Assembly (NCBI GenBank): GCA_027364495.1
Contig: DAHXPE010000107.1
Location: 1-8,226, forward strand
From: Candidatus Heimdallarchaeota archaeon
GTDB lineage: Archaea > Asgardarchaeota > Heimdallarchaeia > Hodarchaeales > LC-3
Direction: 5' to 3'
Length of the DNA: 8,226 nt
Part shown: in pieces, positions 1-5,885 of the stretch
Position numbering within the stretch: the first letter of the stretch is position 1
Layout: every line of letters begins with the position of its first letter
Made by a program: the position numbers and the translations under genes
The notes under the pieces: generated by a model
What the model was told of the DNA's origin: nothing
What the model saw: only the letters and a program-made list of their open reading frames with translations
Databases searched by the model: none

Positions 1-69
1 ATTTTATATTTATATGAATAAGGTATATATTCACAATATTTTATCTGTATCTTCTCATAATTAACGTAA

Positions 70-83
70 AACATAATTTTTAG
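70..83 (+). promoter_or_regulatory. Possible TATA element for the membrane-protein gene
   Basis: AACATAATTTTTAG is centred about 23 bases before the ATG at 99, where an archaeal TATA box would drive a leaderless or near-leaderless transcript. No Shine-Dalgarno sequence precedes the ATG, which fits that model. The same 14 bases recur at 1750-1763. In sequence this AT-rich the call rests mostly on position. Confidence 0.3.
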
Positions 84-98
84 CTGATTAGATTTCCA

Positions 99-980
99 AT
101 GAGCAATTATTTTGTTAATCCTAATATCAATAAGTCTCGAAGAATTTTAAAATTTTTGGTTTCATTATCAATACTTGGTAGAGCTTTTATTATTGTTGGT
201 GGGCTTTTTCTATTATTTTTTTTTTTAAGTTATGAAAATTATGGTAATACCTTTTTAGCAAGGGTTAGCCTTAATTGGGCTATTTGTACATTAATTTATT
301 TTGTTTCTATTTTTTTTTATAAATACCATTATTCGTTAAGGAATTATTCCTTTCAAACTCCCAAAGATTGGCTTTTAGACCCTTTGGAAATACCGGTTAA
401 ATTTGTATTAAAAAATAAAATGACTTTTCTGATCAATAAACAGACTTTTTCTTTTAAATCAATGACTTATAAGAATAAGGTTTTTTCCCTGATGTTTATG
501 ATTTTGTTTATAGCTTTATTTTTTAGTTTATATCCAATTTTTTTCATTTCGAATGCTTTTCAGGAATTTTTTCCTATTATTTTAATTATGTTATTAGGTG
601 TCATTTTTGCAATATCATTTTTTTTAATTAATTTTTACCTTTATAGAAACGATTTGAATTGGAAATTTGAAAAAGACCAATTTGGATCAATAAATTTTAT
701 AATTAATAGCAATCAGAGAAATTCTATTCAATTAAATGCTGATAAATTAATTTTTAGTTCGATTGAGATAAATAAAAATCCTATAAATTATATAGCTTAT
801 AATTTTGGAATACATCAGAACTTTACTAATTCTTCGGATTATTTCTCACTCAATATAACTCTACCTCGTTTTGTTTATAATTCAGATGAGGGTAATCAGA
901 ACTTATGCCTTTTTGCTCATCCATCAAGAGATTTAATTGAAATATTGCAAGATGTCTTCGTGGTATGGTTGAGATTTTAA
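99..980 (+). CDS. Phe-rich four-helix membrane protein, unknown function
   Basis: I do not recognise a family for this 293-residue protein. Four hydrophobic stretches look membrane-spanning: about residues 24-44, 58-74, 128-150 and 157-182. A polar loop of about 50 residues (75-127) separates the two helical pairs. The C-terminal 110 residues (185-293) are soluble-looking and rich in Asn, Ser and Ile, suggesting a small beta-rich domain. Phenylalanine is extreme, about 41 of 293 residues, nearly all TTT codons; an 11-T run lies at 216-226. The ATG start at 99 has no ribosome binding site, so the transcript may be leaderless. The gene stands alone, with no neighbour close enough to suggest an operon. 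No catalytic motif is visible. The length and regular alternation of hydrophobic and polar blocks support a real gene; function is unknown. Confidence 0.72.
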   Translation: MSNYFVNPNINKSRRILKFLVSLSILGRAFIIVGGLFLLFFFLSYENYGNTFLARVSLNWAICTLIYFVSIFFYKYHYSLRNYSFQTPKDWLLDPLEIPVKFVLKNKMTFLINKQTFSFKSMTYKNKVFSLMFMILFIALFFSLYPIFFISNAFQEFFPIILIMLLGVIFAISFFLINFYLYRNDLNWKFEKDQFGSINFIINSNQRNSIQLNADKLIFSSIEINKNPINYIAYNFGIHQNFTNSSDYFSLNITLPRFVYNSDEGNQNLCLFAHPSRDLIEILQDVFVVWLRF

Positions 981-1045
981 TTGTTTATGAATTGTTAAAG
1001 AGTTAAAAAGCCGGTTCTTATCTTAGGTTCTACGAAATGAAAGAA

Positions 1046-1083
1046 TTTATGATCGACTTAACGATTTTATGATCGAATAAACG
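1046..1083 (+). repeat. Two direct repeats phased at 20 bp, candidate operator
   Basis: TTTATGATCGACTTAACG (1046-1063) is followed by TTTATGATCGAATAAACG (1066-1083). They match at 16 of 18 positions and are offset by exactly 20 bp, close to two helical turns, so a protein bound to both would sit on one DNA face. Each copy contains the palindrome GATC. The pair ends 12 bases before a strong TATA-like palindrome, the usual place for an archaeal activator or upstream repressor site. Binding is inferred; the repeats are seen directly. Confidence 0.6.
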
Positions 1084-1095
1084 TACAGTTACTAC

Positions 1096-1107
1096 TAAAT
1101 ATATTTA
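1096..1107 (+). promoter_or_regulatory. Palindromic TATA box
   Basis: TAAATATATTTA is a perfect 12-base palindrome close to the archaeal box A consensus. It would place a transcription start near 1125-1130, just before the ATG at 1136. The direct repeats immediately upstream strengthen the call. What it transcribes is unclear: a nine-codon ORF and then the region of the zinc-finger remnant. A palindromic TATA could also fire toward the left. Confidence 0.45.
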
Positions 1108-1390
1108 ACACAAAAAGTTCAAATTAAGCTGGAAAATGAAAATAAAACAAAATTTCAAAGGGTGAAAAATCTAAAAAAAGATAGTTTCGGAAACTCGAGA
1201 AAAAAGAAAAAATTCCTGAATTCAGCATTATTAGGGACTGTTGAGGAACTCCAAATTAGCTTTTTTCAACTTATTTTGAATAGACAATTACAACTTCAGA
1301 ATGCCAATTGGAGATCATTTCTTACTTTTTACTTTTTCGAATTTTTTAAAAATTTCGAGTTATTCAACATTCTCTATTAGTGAAAATTAC

Positions 1391-1528
1391 ATGACCTTCA
1401 ATAAAAAAAATTTGAAAGAAGAACTTCGATGCCCAGAATGTGGTAAAAAATTTTCAGATTACCGGAGTTTAAGGGATTAGGAACGAGGGAAAAATAAGAA
1501 AAAAAGATATAATAAGAAGAAAAAGTAA
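1391..1528 (+). pseudogene. Decayed single C2H2 zinc-finger protein, in-frame TAG at a zinc ligand
   Basis: From the ATG at 1391 the frame reads a basic lead of 13 residues, then CPECGKKFSDYRSLRD, the first half of a C2H2 finger: Cys14, x2, Cys17, then exactly 12 residues. The next codon, where the first zinc-binding His belongs, is TAG (1478-1480). Reading through gives ERGK, then Asn (AAT, 1493-1495) near where the second His would fall, then a Lys/Arg-rich tail ending at TAA (1526). Small single-finger proteins with a basic tail are known in archaea and are thought to bind DNA, RNA or protein. Both His ligands are lost while frame and flanking residues survive, which points to recent decay of a regulator gene rather than chance. 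Alternatives are recoding of the TAG, for example as pyrrolysine, or a sequencing error; a TAG needs two changes from either His codon. The ORF is only 29 codons to the TAG. Confidence 0.6.
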
Positions 1529-1764
1529 TATATTTTATTCACAATCCAGAAATAATTAGGCGAAAATTCGTCATTTTTTCTAATTACTAAGATTTAGATT
1601 TTATTTTAATTTTACTTTAAATTCTCGAAAAAAATTTTCTATTATCCAAAATTTACTAACCTCTATTTTATGAAAAAGAAAATCAAATTTACTGTAGCGC
1701 TTTTCTGTTAATTAGAAAATTGATAATCAAAATTTAAGAAAATAGGGATAACATAATTTTTAGG

Positions 1765-1778
1765 GAAGCCTTAAATAT
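1765..1778 (+). promoter_or_regulatory. Possible BRE/TATA upstream of the surface-protein gene
   Basis: A purine-rich GAAG followed by CC and TTAAATAT (1771-1778) resembles an archaeal BRE plus TATA pair. It would start a transcript near 1800 with a leader of about 200 bases before the surface-protein gene. A second candidate, TTAAAAATTT at 1951-1960, would give a short leader of 20-30 bases. Sequence alone does not decide between them. Confidence 0.3.
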
Positions 1779-2011
1779 TTTTAATTTAATTCTATCGTTG
1801 GTCAAGTTATAAGAGTTGATCAAAATGATTTTCCAAATAAAGATATTTAGAAGTAATCACGTTATTCTTACAACTATATTAACAAAAGTTTTGCATTACA
1901 CTCTCAATTTTTCAAAACAATTATTAGCTTGTCTCAAGATATTTTTTTTTTTAAAAATTTTCAAAAGGGATGGAATAATTGTGAAAATAATAATGTAGGA
2001 TGTTTATACCT

Positions 2012-4906
2012 ATGAATAAAAAATTTAATTCTATTCTAGTAATATTTGTTATTATCATTAGCCTTCTAATTTATGTTGGTTATAATAATTTTTTTAATTC
2101 AAATCCCCCCATAAATACAACTAATTTTATTCACACCTCGAAAGCTACTTTTGCGTTGATAGCTCAGCCTAGTGTTGAAGCCAATAATAGCATTTTTATT
2201 CAAAATATTCGTAATTTTTATTTTTTTTCTTTTGCAACTTCTTCAAATTTCACAAAAGTTCAAAATGATACCTATGTTGTCTTGGTTGCAGATAACAGCT
2301 CTTCTAACCCAGTGAACCCAATCGCTCAAAATGTTTTAAAAACTAACCTTAACTTAACAATAATAAACCAAGAACCTGGCTCTACTTATTTCTATAACAA
2401 TTTGTGGGCATTAAAACAAACTGTTTTTATATTATATAATTATAACCAAACTGAATTGACGCATGCATTAGATAATTTTGTAATAAATCAGAATACACCA
2501 TCTCCGCAACTTTCTATAGCGAAACCTAATCTTTTAGACCCAGCTACATTACATCCAAACGCCACAACAGATCCTATTCTTGATGCAAGTTATGGTCCAT
2601 ATTGTCTTAATAGCAATTCTATATATTGTCAAGCAACTGGACGCACACCACTTCAACTTCCTTATAATTATTATGTAGGTTTTAGTTATGCATTATATGC
2701 AGCTGGTTCTGAAGATGGATTTGATTTATCTACTGGCTCTGGAAATGATATGCCAAGCTATGTAGGGATTTGTGCCCCACCACCGGATGGTGCTTGTGTT
2801 GCCGTGTATATCGGTCTACCAGTTTTTGAAACTCCAGCTGGAATTATTAATCCATCAATTGATTTAAGTATGGAAAATGAAGGTGGTGATCTCGGAGTAA
2901 GTGGATCGATTAATATTGGATCATTCTTAACATCATCTGTATCAGAAACACCAACTGGTGGAAGTAATGTTACAGGTCAAGAATGTGTCACAAATGTAGG
3001 AAGTTGCCCAAATGAAGTATTTAGTGGCTCTTCCGTAACTACAATGCAATTAATCCAGGATAATGTACTTATGTATTCAAATCCTGTTGGATATATAACA
3101 GGCTTTTTCACTTGGAGCTATGGAATATATCCTTTGGTGCAAACTTTTTCAAACATAGGAGGACTTAAGGGTCAAACAGCAACAAACTATGGTGATTTAT
3201 TCATTCCATACCAATTAACTACTCCAGCAACCTTCACAAATTCAACAGGAACGTATTCATTTTCATATTGGAGTATTAATGCGGAAATCGGAACTAATAC
3301 ATATAATGAATGTGATATCATTAATTGCGATAATCCTACTGTACCTGTCGATCTTATTGGTCCGACTCAAGCTGAAGCTGTTTATTTCTTATCAGCTAAA
3401 GCAGGAACTGTATCAGGAAAGGTAGGCTATTATCCAAATAATGTGATACCTATATCTGGTGCGAAAATTACCTTTACTGATTCACAAGGAAATGTAGTTG
3501 CTACAGCTATTAGTGATAGTAATGGTTATTATTCAACCAGTGAATTACAACCTGGTGTTTATAATGTTACTGCGACAGAAAAAGGATATAATTTTATTCC
3601 TCAACAACCTCAGGTCTTTATTTATGGAGATATTGTAGATAATATAACTGAATTAAGTTATCCTATGCTTAGAGCACCAGTAGGTAATATCAAACCTATT
3701 CTACCCACAGGTCAATGCGGACCTGTTAATGTAGAAGCATTTTATCCAAACGGACAATCAATTCCAACATTTCTTATAAATTCATTTATGAATTATGGTG
3801 AAATAACATCACCAATGTTAACGAATACATCAGGAATTGCTACATTTACATGGTGCGCAAAAGATTATTCAAATTTCAACCTAACACCCGACATCTATTA
3901 TACTAGTTTTTCTGCTGTGCTTGATCATTATCCTTTAAACACCATTATGACTAATAGTGTCGTTAATCTTTCATTATCCGTTGGCAATCGCATACTTCCA
4001 GTCTTTAATGGATCTAGTACGATTCAACCGATTCTCGCTAATTTTATGGGGCATTACTTGGGTCCTTATTTTACTTATAAACCAGCAGTTTTGATAGCAT
4101 CAGGATTGCCAACAAAAGCCATTGCAAATTTTACCCCAAAATCAATTTACCCATCTTATCCAACAACTTCGGCTTTAGGAATTACTATTAATGGCAGTAC
4201 CTTATCAAAAAATTATGTAGTTACTATTACAGCTACGGTTAAAGGTCCTTCATGGTGGTCAACACCACTAGTCGCATCAGCAACATTTACTTTGCAAGTG
4301 ATTCCTTGTAATACGACAAATGGAGGTATTTATGGTACAATTATAGATAATGACGGAAGAACTACTAACGCAAATGTTTCAATTACTGAAGTCACTCCAT
4401 CCGGTAACAATACTAAATACTGGTATAATACAACAACGGGAGTATTCAACACTGGGTATCAGTTTTCACCAGGAGTATATAACGTCTCTGTATTTCTGAA
4501 TAATTTATTATTTTTAAGCCAATTAGTCAATGTTACATCTTGTAGACTGTCCCAAGTTATTTTAACTCAATTAGGAGCTCTGAATATAAATGTCAATTTT
4601 CATGGAAATACAGCGTACAACGCCTCAGTGTCTCTTGTTTATCCGGGAAATGTGACTATTACTGGATGGACAGATTATTTAGGCCAATGTGACTGGAATG
4701 GTGTTCAAACCAGCTTTTTACATGTAGCATGTAATCCAGGTGGATACACTGTGCCTGTTGCTAATTACACGCTAGAAATAACCTATAATGGCTTTAAATT
4801 AATAACTAATATACAAATTCTACCAGCAAAAATTACAACAGTTACAGTAGATCTTTATCCTTCAACAATAGTTATTACCTATAATTCAACAATAAAAGAA
4901 CCTTAA
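2012..4906 (+). CDS. Large glycosylated surface/secreted protein, Ig-like and carboxypeptidase-regulatory-like domains
   Basis: This 964-residue protein begins with two or three Lys and a hydrophobic segment (about 7-24), a signal peptide or uncleaved signal anchor. Residues 78-160 contain an NPVNP turn and alternating strands that vaguely recall S-layer alpha/beta domains. Residues 190-460 are beta-rich with four close cysteine pairs (198/206, 254/262, 325/332, 434/439). A clear carboxypeptidase-regulatory-like domain follows at 464-527 (SGKV...SGAKITFTD...SDSNGYY...PGVYNVTA). Then come Ig-like regions at 564-656 and 686-763, a second regulatory-like domain at 770-851 and a third beta domain at 854-949. 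I count 14 cysteines and about 28 N-x-S/T sequons. The C-terminus has no membrane helix or sorting signal, so any anchoring is N-terminal. I prefer the ATG at 2012 because AGGATG lies nine bases upstream and MNKKF is a typical signal start; an in-frame ATG at 2000 adds four residues. A role in the cell envelope or in adhesion is inferred. Confidence 0.85.
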   Translation: MNKKFNSILVIFVIIISLLIYVGYNNFFNSNPPINTTNFIHTSKATFALIAQPSVEANNSIFIQNIRNFYFFSFATSSNFTKVQNDTYVVLVADNSSSNPVNPIAQNVLKTNLNLTIINQEPGSTYFYNNLWALKQTVFILYNYNQTELTHALDNFVINQNTPSPQLSIAKPNLLDPATLHPNATTDPILDASYGPYCLNSNSIYCQATGRTPLQLPYNYYVGFSYALYAAGSEDGFDLSTGSGNDMPSYVGICAPPPDGACVAVYIGLPVFETPAGIINPSIDLSMENEGGDLGVSGSINIGSFLTSSVSETPTGGSNVTGQECVTNVGSCPNEVFSGSSVTTMQLIQDNVLMYSNPVGYITGFFTWSYGIYPLVQTFSNIGGLKGQTATNYGDLFIPYQLTTPATFTNSTGTYSFSYWSINAEIGTNTYNECDIINCDNPTVPVDLIGPTQAEAVYFLSAKAGTVSGKVGYYPNNVIPISGAKITFTDSQGNVVATAISDSNGYYSTSELQPGVYNVTATEKGYNFIPQQPQVFIYGDIVDNITELSYPMLRAPVGNIKPILPTGQCGPVNVEAFYPNGQSIPTFLINSFMNYGEITSPMLTNTSGIATFTWCAKDYSNFNLTPDIYYTSFSAVLDHYPLNTIMTNSVVNLSLSVGNRILPVFNGSSTIQPILANFMGHYLGPYFTYKPAVLIASGLPTKAIANFTPKSIYPSYPTTSALGITINGSTLSKNYVVTITATVKGPSWWSTPLVASATFTLQVIPCNTTNGGIYGTIIDNDGRTTNANVSITEVTPSGNNTKYWYNTTTGVFNTGYQFSPGVYNVSVFLNNLLFLSQLVNVTSCRLSQVILTQLGALNINVNFHGNTAYNASVSLVYPGNVTITGWTDYLGQCDWNGVQTSFLHVACNPGGYTVPVANYTLEITYNGFKLITNIQILPAKITTVTVDLYPSTIVITYNSTIKEP

Positions 4907-4920
4907 TTAAAAAAGTTAAA

Positions 4921-4936
4921 TTAATTTATTTTTTCC
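4921..4936 (+). terminator. T-rich terminator after the surface-protein gene
   Basis: A pyrimidine-rich run containing TTATTTTTTCC lies 15-30 bases after the TAA stop. Archaeal RNA polymerase commonly terminates at such oligo-T tracts without a hairpin. The position fits, but T-rich runs are frequent in this window. Confidence 0.4.
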
Positions 4937-5392
4937 TAGTATTCTATCTACCCACTTGAAATTGCATTTGCTATTATTGTTATAGTATGTTCTGAATCTT
5001 GATCAAGGATATTTCAACTATATGGAGCAGAAACATCTAAAGATTTTGAATAAAAAATTTAAGTTATTTCCACAGTTATCGATTCCGTCATTTCATCTTA
5101 CCTTTGTATAACTACTAAGTTAATGGCGGCTAAAAACGTTTCGGTAGCTGCAGTGATTTTTGTCGAAAACGTTACATCTTTCAAAAAAAGTTAAACACTT
5201 ACCAAAAATTAATTAATAAAACTTACTCGAATGGTGGATTTTGTTTGGATTCACCAGGAAAATAATGAAATATATGAGCTTAAACCTCTTTTAAATCAAT
5301 AATTATTTTCCTTTGGATTTTATTTTTATTTCAGCAAATAAAGTGAGTATAAGAAGAGAAATTGTAAAAGAATTTAATTTAATTGTTATAAT

Positions 5393-5422
5393 TAATCAAA
5401 ATTCGCTCATAGTAATCAAAAT
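5393..5422. repeat. TAATCAAAAT repeated at 20-bp spacing
   Basis: The 10-mer TAATCAAAAT occurs at 5393-5402 and 5413-5422, offset by exactly 20 bp. The ten bases after each copy also agree in part (both end AG), so the two units match at about 14 of 20 positions. A third copy of the 10-mer is at 1724-1733, upstream of the surface gene. This could be a binding site or low-complexity chance. Confidence 0.4.
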
Positions 5423-5475
5423 GAATCCACAGTAAAGCATGTACCTGGAAATTTTAAATAAAACTAGGATCACTA

Positions 5476-5865
5476 TCAAAAAAATATTTCTATTGATTTA
5501 ATAAAATTTGGTGAACTATAATTTTTATCAACAAACCCATCAATTAAATTGAAAGCTTCCTGAGTAAAATTTTCCCTAAAATAGCTTTCTGGATAACCAG
5601 AGCTAATTAAGATTTTAACGCTAGGATCAACCTTTTTTAATGCTATAAGAATTTCTTGACCCTGCAAATCAGAATTTTTAAATGTATTATCTAAAATAAT
5701 TAAATTTATTTCCTTTTTTTTTTCATTAAAAAGATTAATTGCCTCATAGCCGGTTGCTGCTTTTAAAACTTTGATATCCTTTTTGGATAGGAAAGATGAA
5801 GCTAAAAAAAGCAAATCTTCATCATCATCGCAAACGATAATTGTTTTCTGGGTAATTGAATTCAT
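5476..5865 (-). CDS. Stand-alone receiver-domain (CheY-like) response regulator
   Basis: This 129-residue protein is a receiver domain and nothing more. Seen from the ATG at 5865: the acidic pocket DDD at 13-15 after the first beta strand (TIIVC), the phospho-acceptor Asp59 in LIILD, the switch Ser88/Ser89 in ILISSGYP, and the conserved Lys114 in GFVDK. The Lys is followed by Asn instead of the usual cis-Pro, and the loop after Asp59 (NTFKNSDLQG) lacks the common MP pair and is slightly long. No output domain is present, so it presumably works by protein-protein contact after phosphorylation by a histidine kinase not encoded here. The frame opens at TTG 5877, but ATG 5865 is the likelier start because the fold begins right after it; neither has a Shine-Dalgarno. 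It lies 20 bases after the dehydratase stop on the same strand, so co-transcription is likely. Confidence 0.85.
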   Translation of the reverse strand: MNSITQKTIIVCDDDEDLLFLASSFLSKKDIKVLKAATGYEAINLFNEKKKEINLIILDNTFKNSDLQGQEILIALKKVDPSVKILISSGYPESYFRENFTQEAFNLIDGFVDKNYSSPNFIKSIEIFF

Positions 5866-5885
5866 AGTAAACAACAATTATTAAT

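Larger units (their letters stand above)
981..1999. other. 1-kb gene-poor stretch with regulatory repeats and a gene remnant
   Basis: No convincing intact gene lies between the membrane-protein and surface-protein genes. The stretch holds the 20-bp-phased repeats (1046-1083), a palindromic TATA box (1096-1107), a nine-codon ATG ORF (1136-1165) overlapping a GTG-started 72-codon frame (1162-1380), the zinc-finger remnant (1391-1528), and promoter-like sequence before the surface gene. A weak inverted repeat (TAATTAG at 1553-1559 with CTAATTA at 1580-1586) is probably chance. The 72-codon frame has a Lys-rich N-terminus and a Phe/Leu-rich end that follows local T-richness; it may be another decayed gene but I do not call it. 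Confidence 0.55.
4907..5475. other. Convergent intergenic region with short overlapping ORFs
   Basis: The surface gene and the receiver gene end toward each other across 569 bases. Several short frames look mildly protein-like: ATG at 5022 (29 codons), ATG at 5123 (23 codons, starting MAAKNVSVAAVIFVENV) and ATG at 5231 (23 codons, starting MVDFVWIHQENNEIYELK). None has a ribosome binding site or a recognised motif, and they lie in different frames. They may be pieces of a frameshifted old gene or chance. AAAACGTT occurs twice, at 5133-5140 and 5166-5173. A second small repeat at 5393-5422 is listed separately. I see no tRNA or other known RNA. Confidence 0.4.

Noticed and set aside
1162..1380. 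72-codon GTG-started frame
   Set aside because: No homology I recognise, no ribosome binding site, and its Phe/Leu/Asn-rich end follows local AT content. Kept only as a note about possible decay.
1553..1586. Short inverted repeat TAATTAG/CTAATTA as a terminator hairpin
   Set aside because: Seven AT-rich base pairs with a 20-base loop would be unstable and are expected by chance here.
1750..1763. Second copy of AACATAATTTTTAG as a shared promoter element
   Set aside because: The first copy lies 23-29 bases before an ATG, but no start codon of a real gene lies at a comparable distance here. Chance in AT-rich sequence is likely.
1816..1998. 60-codon TTG-started frame before the surface-protein gene
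   Set aside because: Composition is Ile/Phe/Lys-dominated as expected of AT-rich spacer, with no motif or Shine-Dalgarno.
5866..5877. TTG start adding four residues to the receiver protein
   Set aside because: The ATG at 5865 is in frame and directly precedes the first strand of the fold; the extra residues match nothing in receivers.
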